Shown here one piece after another: positions 8,422 to 14,730 of a stretch of 27,187 nt of DNA. Origin of the DNA: Dyella_B sp035508595 (GTDB lineage: Bacteria > Pseudomonadota > Gammaproteobacteria > Xanthomonadales > Rhodanobacteraceae). How positions within the stretch are numbered: the stretch's first letter is position 1; every line of letters begins with the position of its first letter. Position numbers and translations under genes: made by a program. The notes below the pieces were generated by a model. The model was given only the letters and a program-made list of their open reading frames with translations. It ran no database searches and was not told where the DNA came from. The DNA lies in contig DATJMR010000005.1 of the NCBI GenBank assembly GCA_035508595.1, forward strand, positions 1 through 27,187, read 5' to 3'.

Positions 8422-9327
8422 ATGGACCGCCTGGACGTGATGCAGCTATTTACCCGGATCGTCGAGCGGCAGAGCTTCACGCTGGCCGCGCAGGATCTGG
8501 GATGGCCTCGTTCGACCGCCACCCAAGTCATCCAGGATCTGGAAAAACGGCTGGGTGTGCGACTGCTGCAACGAACCACCCGCTATGTAAAGGCCACGCT
8601 GGACGGCGAAGCGTATTACCGCCGATGCACCGCGATTCTGGGCGACGTCGAAGATGCCGAGGCCGCATTCAGCGACGCCAAACCACGCGGCCTGCTGCGC
8701 GTCGATGTGCATGGCACGCTGGCGCGCCACTTCCTGTTGCCGGCGCTGCCCGATTTTCTCGCGCGATATCCAGACCTTCAGCTGCATATCGGCGAAGGCG
8801 ACCGCCTGGTCGATCTGATACGCGAAGGCGTCGATTGCGTACTACGCGTCGGCGATCTGCAAGACAGCGCGATGATCGGACGACGCGTTGCGCTGCTGGA
8901 AGAAGTGACCTGCGCCAGCCCCGCCTATGTCGCGCGTCACGGCAACCCTCAAAGCATCGACGATCTCACCGGGCATCTCAGCATCGGCTTCGTATCATCG
9001 GCCAGCGGCATGGCATTGCCGCTGGAATTCACCGTCAACGATACGCTGCGAAACCTCACGCTGCCCTCAAAGGTAACCGTGACCAGCGCGGAAACCTACG
9101 TCGCCGCGGCCAAGCTTGGATTGGGATTGATCCAGGTGCCTCGCTATCACGTCCGCGCGGATCTGGCCAAGGGAACCCTGGTGCCGATCCTTCCCGACTC
9201 TCCACCCTCGCCCACGCCGGTATCGCTGCTTTATCCGCACAGCCGGCAGCTTTCGCCGCGCGTGCGTGCCTTTATCGATTGGGTAACGCAGGAGCTGGCC
9301 GCAACGCGCGACGAGATTCGAGGTTAG
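8422..9327 (+). CDS. LysR-family transcriptional regulator
   Basis: DNA-binding regulator of 301 residues, typical for the family. The N-terminal winged helix-turn-helix spans about 4-62 (F-T-L-A-A-Q-D-L-G, then S-T-A-T-Q-V-I-Q-D-L-E-K-R-L-G and the L-L-Q-R-T-T-R wing). The effector-binding domain (about 88-295) begins G-L-L-R-V-D and contains the conserved G-L-G-L-I-Q-V-P segment. It resembles the CrgA/AaeR-like subgroup often found beside oxidoreductases. GAGG sits 5 nt before the ATG. It is divergent from the two SDR genes, so it is probably their regulator and autoregulated; the inducer is unknown. Confidence 0.92.
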   Translation: MDRLDVMQLFTRIVERQSFTLAAQDLGWPRSTATQVIQDLEKRLGVRLLQRTTRYVKATLDGEAYYRRCTAILGDVEDAEAAFSDAKPRGLLRVDVHGTLARHFLLPALPDFLARYPDLQLHIGEGDRLVDLIREGVDCVLRVGDLQDSAMIGRRVALLEEVTCASPAYVARHGNPQSIDDLTGHLSIGFVSSASGMALPLEFTVNDTLRNLTLPSKVTVTSAETYVAAAKLGLGLIQVPRYHVRADLAKGTLVPILPDSPPSPTPVSLLYPHSRQLSPRVRAFIDWVTQELAATRDEIRG

Positions 9328-9369
9328 TTAGTCCGTAACTGTCGGTATAGCGACTTCGAACAGAGACCT

Positions 9370-9951
9370 TCAGCCATTGCCGTACTCGGCTGGAACGACG
9401 TGATCGCCCGCGCTCAATCCGTAAAGAAGGCGACGCTTCATCGACTTTACGATCGATGCCATGCCGTCGCTTTGAATGCTGGCGTTGCGGACGTCTCGCG
9501 TTGTCGAGTCGATGAGGCGTGGACCATCGCAAAGCGCCGCCACCACGTGGCTTTCGACACCATCTGTCGTGACTGACTGCACGGCTTGGGACGTATCGCA
9601 ATACGTTTCGCTCACCAATCCTTGTTCTGAATCGACATAGAGAACAATGCGCGGAATGGTTGCCAGTTTTCCCTGGCCATCGGCGGCTCGTGCGTATTGA
9701 AGGGCTGTCGTTCCATGGGGAATTTGCCTGGCTATGTCGTCGGGACCAAGCCGCTCTATGCCGCCGTGCACTTCGATCGGTAGCGTCTCCATCTGCGGTT
9801 TCCAGCGAAAAAACGTATCGTGCGGCGTGGCCGAGCGCGTTTGCAGCGTTCCGCTGCACCCTGCCAAGAAAAGAGCGAGCGGCATGATGGCCATCGCGAC
9901 ACGACTTGCCTTAACGCCCCTTGCGAGGCGTGTGTTGAAGTTTGCGTACAT
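9370..9951 (-). CDS. Predicted lipoprotein of unknown function
   Basis: 193-residue protein with a textbook lipoprotein signal: positively charged start, hydrophobic core at 19-29, and L-A-G-C with Cys32 as the lipidation site. The mature part has no motif I recognise. It contains several Asp/Thr/Ser-rich beta-like segments and two cysteines that could form a disulphide (in E-T-Y-C-D and A-L-C-D-G). The ATG at 9951 is chosen because GGAG precedes it and the signal peptide then has normal length; an upstream in-frame start at 9978 is less likely. It converges on the LysR gene with a 42-bp gap. Its promoter should lie in the 148 bp between it and the reductase gene upstream. Confidence 0.75.
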   Translation of the reverse strand: MYANFNTRLARGVKASRVAMAIMPLALFLAGCSGTLQTRSATPHDTFFRWKPQMETLPIEVHGGIERLGPDDIARQIPHGTTALQYARAADGQGKLATIPRIVLYVDSEQGLVSETYCDTSQAVQSVTTDGVESHVVAALCDGPRLIDSTTRDVRNASIQSDGMASIVKSMKRRLLYGLSAGDHVVPAEYGNG

Positions 9952-10099
9952 GGAGTTTCTCCGGCTATGTCGCACCAATGAGCACTACGTGGCGCCTGGT
10001 CTGCATTAGGTCCTCTGGATATGCGTATCGGGATTCGGTTACCGGCAGCGGCGAAACAAACATGCCTGTTCCATCACGCCTATGCCGAACCCACTCGAT

Positions 10100-11041
10100 T
10101 CACACGGATCTGGGAACAAATCCCGGCACGCCGGTTTCCATCACCGGGTTCAATCGGATAATGGTTGTGACGCGATCTTGCATCTCCTGCATGGCGCTGT
10201 CGGGCAACAGGGAAACGTTGAAGTTTTCCTTGATATGGTCAGGATTGGTCGACGTGGTCAGGAAGGCCGTTCCGCGCTGCGCGGCCCAAGCCAGCGCCAC
10301 TTGCGCCGGGGTCTTGCCGACACGCTGTGCGATGGATGCGATCACCGGGTCATCTGTTATTTTCGGTTTCATGCCGTGACCCAGCGGCGCGAAAGCAAGG
10401 AGCACGATGCCGTGTTGCTTGCAGAAGTCGAGCAACTCCCATTCGGGCAGATACGGATGGCACTCGACCTGAACCACCGCAGGTTTGATGCGCGCCACCG
10501 CGACAATTTCTTTCAGCTTCGCCAGCGTGATATCGGACAGTCCGATGGATCGGCACCTGCCTTCATCGACAAGACGTTCCATGGCCTGCCACGTCTCGAT
10601 CAATGTCACTTCCGTGTCGTAGATCAGCTCTCCACGATCGTTGGCCGGAAACAATTCATCGCCCGGCTTGAATGCGAAGGGCGTATGCATCAAATAGCAA
10701 TCGAGGTAGTCAACCTGAAGACGCCGCAGGCTTGCCTCGAAAGCAAGCGCGACGCGATCGGGGCGGTGATTGTTGTTCCATAGCTTGGTGGTGAGGAACA
10801 ACTCCTCACGCTTTACCCTTCCGGCGTCCAAGGCCTCTTTCACCGCTTCGCCCACCGCGCCTTCGGTGCGGTAGAGCTCTGCGCTGTCGAAATGCCGGAA
10901 CCCTATCTCCAACGCAACCTTGATGGCCTGCCTGGCGGCAACAAGATCGGGGATCAACGAGCCGAAGCCGACTATCGGCATGGCCCCTGCACCATTGACG
11001 AGGGGAATTTTCGCTTGACGAAGATCGCTTGAAGCACGCAT
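10100..11041 (-). CDS. Aldo/keto reductase
   Basis: NADPH-dependent carbonyl reductase of 313 residues with a TIM barrel. The catalytic tetrad is visible: Asp52 and Tyr57 in F-D-S-A-E-L-Y, Lys86 in T-T-K-L-W, and His119 in L-M-H-T-P. The G-F-R-H-F-D-S-A and I-G-L-S-D segments are family hallmarks; the usual G-V-S-N is G-L-S-D here. The closest general type is the 2,5-diketo-gluconate reductase/AKR5-like group, but the substrate is not assignable. The start is preceded by AAGAG. The gene is divergent from a TetR regulator and its promoter region contains that regulator's likely operator half-sites, so induction by a reactive carbonyl or xenobiotic ligand is plausible. Confidence 0.92.
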   Translation of the reverse strand: MRASSDLRQAKIPLVNGAGAMPIVGFGSLIPDLVAARQAIKVALEIGFRHFDSAELYRTEGAVGEAVKEALDAGRVKREELFLTTKLWNNNHRPDRVALAFEASLRRLQVDYLDCYLMHTPFAFKPGDELFPANDRGELIYDTEVTLIETWQAMERLVDEGRCRSIGLSDITLAKLKEIVAVARIKPAVVQVECHPYLPEWELLDFCKQHGIVLLAFAPLGHGMKPKITDDPVIASIAQRVGKTPAQVALAWAAQRGTAFLTTSTNPDHIKENFNVSLLPDSAMQEMQDRVTTIIRLNPVMETGVPGFVPRSV

Positions 11042-11201
11042 GTCTGCATTCTCTTTTCAGGGCCCGGTCTGCGACCGGACGTTCATGGTTCCCCGCGGTA
11101 CGCCATCCGCTGCTTGAGACCATCGTTAGCCTTGCCGCCAAGTACGTTGAAAGGCTTTGCCGTGACGAGCAGTGCTTTATTACGCTCGGGTCGTACGAAT
11201 G

Positions 11202-11230
11202 TTGAATTTTGTACCACCTTGAACAATAAT
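11202..11230 (+). promoter_or_regulatory. Candidate tetR promoter
   Basis: TTGAAT (11202-11207) and AATAAT (11225-11230) are 17 bp apart on the plus strand, 34 bp before the TetR start codon. The spacer contains the first operator arm, so bound repressor would block this promoter. The -10 overlaps that of the opposing reductase promoter. Confidence 0.45.
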
Positions 11231-11281
11231 AGGCACCGAGACAACTCGGGGTCAAGTATTTTTATGCAAATTGGTACAAAA
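11207..11281. repeat. Widely spaced inverted repeat, probable TetR operator half-sites
   Basis: TTTTGTACCA at 11207-11216 is repeated exactly in inverted orientation as TGGTACAAAA at 11272-11281, with 55 bp between the arms. The first arm lies between the -35 and -10 of the tetR promoter and just downstream of the reductase start site. The second lies within the first codons of tetR and upstream of the reductase -35. A further palindrome CCGAG-ACAA-CTCGG (11236-11249) sits between them. Confidence 0.55.
11226..11255 (-). promoter_or_regulatory. Candidate aldo/keto reductase promoter
   Basis: On the minus strand TTGACC (11255-11250) and TATTAT (11231-11226) are 18 bp apart, each one base from the sigma-70 consensus hexamer. 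The predicted start near 11219 leaves a leader of about 180 nt before the reductase ATG. Both inverted-repeat arms flank this promoter. Confidence 0.5.
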
Positions 11282-11893
11282 AAAGACAAGACCGAAAAAA
11301 GGCCCCGTGGACGGCCGCGCGCCTATGACCCGGAAACCGCGCTGCGGGCGGCTGCGGAGGCGTTCTGGAAGACGGGCTATTCAGGTACGTCCCTGGACGA
11401 CATTTCCGCGGCGACCGGCATGAACCGGCCCAGCCTTAGCGCGGCCTTCGGCGACAAGCACGACATCTACGTGAAGGCGCTCAGCGCCTACTGGGGGCGC
11501 AAGTTTGCGACGCTGCGCGAAGCGTTCGCGGGCGGCGGCACCTTGGGCGAGGCCTTGATGCGGGTTTACGACGCCGCGCTATCGATCTATTTCTCAGGCA
11601 ACGATCAGGTGCTTGGATGTTTCGTGGTCGGCACGGCCATTACCGAGGCGCCCGCCGATCCGGAGATCCGAACGATTGTCGCCAAGGGTTTTCATGCGCT
11701 CGATGCGCATTTCGAGGCGCGCTTCAAACTTGCACGCGCCGCCGGCGAACTGAAAGAAGACGCCGATCTCAAAACCCTCGCGCAGCTCGCGTCCGCCACG
11801 ATGCATACGATGGCCGTTCGCGCTCGCTCGGGCACGCCGCGAACCGAGCTGAGGAAGTTCGCGCAGAAGGCGGTGAAGGTGATTTGCCCCTGA
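11264..11893 (+). CDS. TetR/AcrR-family transcriptional repressor
   Basis: Ligand-responsive repressor of 209 residues. A basic tail (R-P-R-G-R-P-R, 13-19) precedes the N-terminal helix-turn-helix (about 24-70) with T-S-L-D-D-I-S-A-A-T-G-M-N-R-P-S-L and F-G-D-K. The C-terminal ligand/dimer domain (about 80-205) contains C-F-V-V-G-T-A, common in the YxaF/LmrA-like subgroup. The frame is open 50 codons further upstream, but that region contains the promoter and operator, so the ATG at 11264 is preferred. Its Shine-Dalgarno is poor (GGGG about 12 nt upstream), suggesting low expression. It is divergent from the aldo/keto reductase it probably controls, and likely represses itself. Confidence 0.9.
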   Translation: MQIGTKKDKTEKRPRGRPRAYDPETALRAAAEAFWKTGYSGTSLDDISAATGMNRPSLSAAFGDKHDIYVKALSAYWGRKFATLREAFAGGGTLGEALMRVYDAALSIYFSGNDQVLGCFVVGTAITEAPADPEIRTIVAKGFHALDAHFEARFKLARAAGELKEDADLKTLAQLASATMHTMAVRARSGTPRTELRKFAQKAVKVICP

Positions 11894-11915
11894 TCGATCA
11901 GCGCAAAGGCATGCC

Positions 11916-12440
11916 ATGACAGAGGGGCTCCCCGACATCATCGCCGAAGGTCTTGATGTGCTTTTCTGCGGGATCAATCCCGGCATGAAGGCGGCCGCAA
12001 CGGGACATCATTTCGCTGGCGGAAATAATCGCTTCTGGCGCGCGATACATTTGGCGGGTTTTACGCCAATGGAAATGTCGCCCCGGGAGGATCGCGCGAT
12101 ACTTCGATACGGATACGGATTAACGTCGGTCGTGAAGCGACCGACAGCGCGCGCGGATCAACTTTCGCCACGCGAATTTGCCTCGGCCGCAGCCGAATTC
12201 GAGCGGAAGCTCGCATGCTTCGCACCGAGCTATGTCGCTTTTCTGGGCAAAGCGGCGTACTGCGGGCTTTCGTCGCAACGAGATGCGACCTGGGGATTGC
12301 AGCCGACACGTATGCAAGGCGCGCGCGTTTGGATTTTGCCCAACCCTAGCGGCCGCAACCGCGCGTTCGGTCTCGGCCAGCTGGTTGAAGCGTATCGTCA
12401 GCTCTATCTGGCGTGTAACGATGCGCGCAACGCCGGCTGA
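11916..12440 (+). CDS. mug: G/U mismatch-specific uracil-DNA glycosylase
   Basis: Base-excision repair enzyme removing uracil, ethenocytosine and related bases opposite guanine; 174 residues, close to the E. coli Mug length. The active-site loop G-I-N-P-G (19-23, Asn21 in the catalytic position) and the DNA-intercalating N-P-S-G-R-N loop (143-148) are both present. Further Mug hallmarks are N-N-R-F-W, G-L-T-S-V-V-K-R-P-T and F-L-G-K-A-A-Y. The start follows AAAGG by about 8 nt and comes 22 bp after the TetR stop, so it may be co-transcribed with tetR. Its stop codon directly abuts that of the convergent zinc-ribbon gene. Confidence 0.95.
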   Translation: MTEGLPDIIAEGLDVLFCGINPGMKAAATGHHFAGGNNRFWRAIHLAGFTPMEMSPREDRAILRYGYGLTSVVKRPTARADQLSPREFASAAAEFERKLACFAPSYVAFLGKAAYCGLSSQRDATWGLQPTRMQGARVWILPNPSGRNRAFGLGQLVEAYRQLYLACNDARNAG

Positions 12441-12794
12441 TCACTTCAGACGAATGGAATCCGACGGAAACAGGCGCAGCGCATTCGTGCCCGACCATCG
12501 CGCGTGCCGAAACGTTCTCACATGCCTGGCATGCAACCGCTTCTCCCGCAGCACAAAAGCCACTCCCATCGTCATTGCGCCGACGGTTGCCGCGACCATC
12601 GCATGCGACGAAAGCCCTCGCGTTCCAATCCACACAAAGGCCGCGACAAGCGCACCGATCGCGCCCCCGCTTACAAAGGCGGTTTCGATTTCCCTGCGCG
12701 TAGCGCCGTAGATGACGGATCCTTGACAGCCGGCGCATACGGCCGCCCCTCGCTGAAGCGGGGTTTTGCAATGTCCACACACGCGCTGCTTCAT
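12441..12794 (-). CDS. Small zinc-ribbon membrane protein
   Basis: 117-residue protein with an N-terminal zinc ribbon, C-G-H-C (Cys6, Cys9) and C-A-G-C (Cys20, Cys23), the four ligands spaced as in zinc-ribbon domains. Two hydrophobic helices follow (about 38-57 and 63-83), then a basic C-terminal tail. It would sit in the inner membrane with ribbon and tail in the cytoplasm. No specific function is recognisable. The ATG at 12794 is chosen over an upstream in-frame start because GGAGAA precedes it and it directly begins the ribbon. It converges on mug with no gap between stop codons and is divergent from the VOC gene. Confidence 0.75.
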   Translation of the reverse strand: MKQRVCGHCKTPLQRGAAVCAGCQGSVIYGATRREIETAFVSGGAIGALVAAFVWIGTRGLSSHAMVAATVGAMTMGVAFVLREKRLHARHVRTFRHARWSGTNALRLFPSDSIRLK

Positions 12795-12963
12795 ACGGTT
12801 CTCCGACCCTTTTTGTGCCAGTTGGGTGTACAAGGGCTATCGGCATTTGGCGTGGTGGCTTGAGGCGCCTCGTCGCGGTGCCGCCCGCGTTCTTTCCCGT
12901 TGTGAACTTCATTCCCGCGGATATCGCAGATAAGCTCGCGCAACGTCTCGGGAGGAGAATGAA

Positions 12964-13494
12964 ATGAGCGTTCAACGGCGTCAGCTACTTCAAATCTTGT
13001 CGTACGCTTTCGGGGCCGGTTTCATTTTGCCGTGGAGTAAATCCACCAAGGCCGCGCAAAACCCCACGCAGACGGCACGTCCTGTTCCGCCTGCGAAGGC
13101 AGGCGCAAACCATCCATCAGGAGAAACGGAAATGGAAAAAGTCGCCGGAATCGGAGGGTTGTTCTTCCGGGCTCGTGACCCTGAAGCACTGGGCCACTGG
13201 TACTTGCAACACTTGGGAATCGCACTTACGCCGACCAGCGAAGGCCAAACGGTTTGGCAGCAAGAGGCCGGGCCGACCGCGTTCACGCCTTTCTCGGAAA
13301 AGAGCAGCTATTTCGGCGATCCCAACAAGATGTGGATGGTGAATTTTCGCGTGCACAACATCGACAAGATGGTGGCACAGCTGCGCGGAGCGGGCATCGA
13401 GGTCAAAGATCCGGAAACCTACCCCAAGATCGGAAGCTTCGCGCGTCTGCACGATCCCGAGGGAAATCCGATCGAGCTGTGGCAGCCTGCATGA
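12964..13494 (+). CDS. VOC-fold (glyoxalase/bleomycin-resistance-like) protein with Tat-like leader
   Basis: 176-residue protein. Residues 58-176 form a compact VOC domain: a first beta-alpha-beta unit starting G-G-L-F-F-R-A-R-D-P-E-A-L-G-H-W-Y, and a second ending R-L-H-D-P-E-G-N-P-I-E-L-W-Q-P. The H-D-P-E-G-N-P-I-E-L-W motif supplies the usual metal-ligand glutamate; the substrate is unknown. Residues 1-56 are a leader with R-R-Q-L-L followed by a hydrophobic stretch and a Pro/Ala-rich linker, resembling a twin-arginine export signal. GGAGGAG lies 6 nt before this ATG. A second ATG at 13132 (codon 57) also has an excellent AGGAG and would yield a leaderless 120-residue cytoplasmic protein. 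Which form is made is undecided. Confidence 0.82.
   Translation: MSVQRRQLLQILSYAFGAGFILPWSKSTKAAQNPTQTARPVPPAKAGANHPSGETEMEKVAGIGGLFFRARDPEALGHWYLQHLGIALTPTSEGQTVWQQEAGPTAFTPFSEKSSYFGDPNKMWMVNFRVHNIDKMVAQLRGAGIEVKDPETYPKIGSFARLHDPEGNPIELWQPA
13119..13134 (+). promoter_or_regulatory. Internal ribosome binding site and second start in the VOC gene
   Basis: AGGAGA at 13119-13124 precedes an in-frame ATG at 13132-13134 with near-ideal spacing. Initiation here makes exactly the VOC domain without the export leader. Confidence 0.5.
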
Positions 13495-13521
13495 TTGGCA
13501 GTGCCAGATGACGTATGCGCA

Positions 13522-13593
13522 GCGGCGCTTAGCCGCACGGATCGAACATGTGTTCGGCTTGCCGGCACGACCTCAGTGGATCGTGCCGGCAAG
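13522..13593. terminator. Two hairpins between the VOC and LytTR genes
   Basis: A 5-bp stem with 5-nt loop (13522-13526 / 13532-13536) is followed by a perfect 13-bp GC-rich stem (13558-13570 / 13581-13593) with a 10-nt loop, starting 63 nt after the VOC stop. No T-tract follows on either strand, so it is either a non-canonical terminator for the VOC transcript or a protective or regulatory structure ahead of the LytTR gene. Confidence 0.45.
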
Positions 13594-13687
13594 ATCCAAC
13601 GACACCGCGCGCGATGGTTGGTCTTGATGCCGGCCCGATAACCCTGCACCCTTCTCCTTCAGGTCGCACATATATGCAGAGGAGCGG

Positions 13688-14581
13688 ATGAAACGCGGGA
13701 CTTTTGATCTTTTGGTGGTCATCGGGATCTTCGCGGCGTATTCGATAACGCTTCGGCTCGCGCTGCACGGCGATCTTCGCGGAAGCCTGCTGGGAGGTTT
13801 GGCCAATACGGTGCCCGTGGTGATCTTCGGGGCGCTTGTGCGTCGAATCATTCTGCGCAAGCTCATCGGCAAGCCCGCCATGATCCAACTGGCCTCCCAC
13901 GTCGTGCTGTGCGCGGCGTTTGCGGCGCTGTCGTACGGCCTGTTGATCGTTCTGCTGGGCTTTTTGTTCAACGCCGGAGGGTCGAGCGGGTTCCTGGTGA
14001 AACCTTTCTCGGACGGCGGAACGGTTTGGCAGTCGCTGGAGAACGTCACCACCTACGCGCTGATCGCCACCATCTCTTATTTGCAGGGTCAACACGAACT
14101 GATTTCCGCATCTCGCTTTGTATCCACCGCGCCCGCGCGTGAAGCGGCCGATGGCGATGCCGCGCCGTTGGCCGAGCGCGATCAGGGCGATGTCTTGCTC
14201 CCCTCGCCTCCTGCCGAGGCAGCGCAGAACGACCCCGCCGCGCGAGCCGATGCCGCGCTCTCGCGCTATTTCGTCCGGATCGGTGAAGAACTCCGGCCGC
14301 TGGACATGGACACCATCGTAAGCATCGGCGGCGCGGACGACTATGCGGAAGTCCGCACGCTTTCCGGCAAGCACCTCGTCCGCGTGACGCTGACGGAATT
14401 CAGCAAATCGCTGGATCCGGCCAAATACGTTCGCGCACATCGCTCCTGGATCGTGAACGTGCATCGCATCGCACGGGCGGAACCGGCCGGCGGCGGCCGC
14501 CTGCTGCTGCATATGGAAACCGGCCAGACCATTGCGGCCAGCCGCGCCGGCGCCAAGCTGTTGCGCGACCGCGTTATCTGA
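13688..14581 (+). CDS. Membrane-anchored LytTR-family transcriptional regulator
   Basis: 297-residue regulator. The N-terminal half contains about four hydrophobic helices (near 7-25, 33-50, 66-95 and 117-135). A flexible Ala/Asp/Glu-rich linker (about 140-190) leads to a LytTR DNA-binding domain (about 194-297). The LytTR hallmark Y-V-R-A-H-R-S-W-I-V-N-V (247-258) and the D-D-Y-A-E-V strand (217-222) are clear. No phospho-receiver domain is present, so signal input is presumably through the membrane part. AGAGGAG precedes the ATG. The downstream hydrolase gene lies 149 bp away on the same strand, behind a direct repeat of LytTR-site geometry, making it the best target candidate. Confidence 0.92.
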   Translation: MKRGTFDLLVVIGIFAAYSITLRLALHGDLRGSLLGGLANTVPVVIFGALVRRIILRKLIGKPAMIQLASHVVLCAAFAALSYGLLIVLLGFLFNAGGSSGFLVKPFSDGGTVWQSLENVTTYALIATISYLQGQHELISASRFVSTAPAREAADGDAAPLAERDQGDVLLPSPPAEAAQNDPAARADAALSRYFVRIGEELRPLDMDTIVSIGGADDYAEVRTLSGKHLVRVTLTEFSKSLDPAKYVRAHRSWIVNVHRIARAEPAGGGRLLLHMETGQTIAASRAGAKLLRDRVI

Positions 14582-14592
14582 CCGATTGCCGC

Positions 14593-14627
14593 GTTCACTC
14601 GCCGACCGAAACGGTTCATTCGCCGAT
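14593..14627 (+). promoter_or_regulatory. 21-bp-period direct repeat, candidate LytTR binding site
   Basis: GTTCACTCGCCGAC (14593-14606) and GTTCATTCGCCGAT (14614-14627) match at 12 of 14 positions and are offset by exactly 21 bp, two helical turns. LytTR proteins such as AgrA are known to bind two direct repeats on one DNA face with this period. The element lies just after the LytTR gene and about 100 bp before the hydrolase ATG. A T-run follows (14627-14632). Confidence 0.5.
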
Positions 14628-14730
14628 TTTTTGTCCTTTCTCCCGTTTCTCTCGGGATCATCGCCCCGTCCGAGCCGGCCTCGGCTCGATACGCGCCATC
14701 CACACGAGCGATTCAGAGGGAAACGATCGT

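Noticed and set aside
12904..12932. GAACTT as the -35 of an RpoE/ECF promoter for the VOC gene
   Set aside because: No TCTGA-like -10 is found at the required 16-17 bp spacing.
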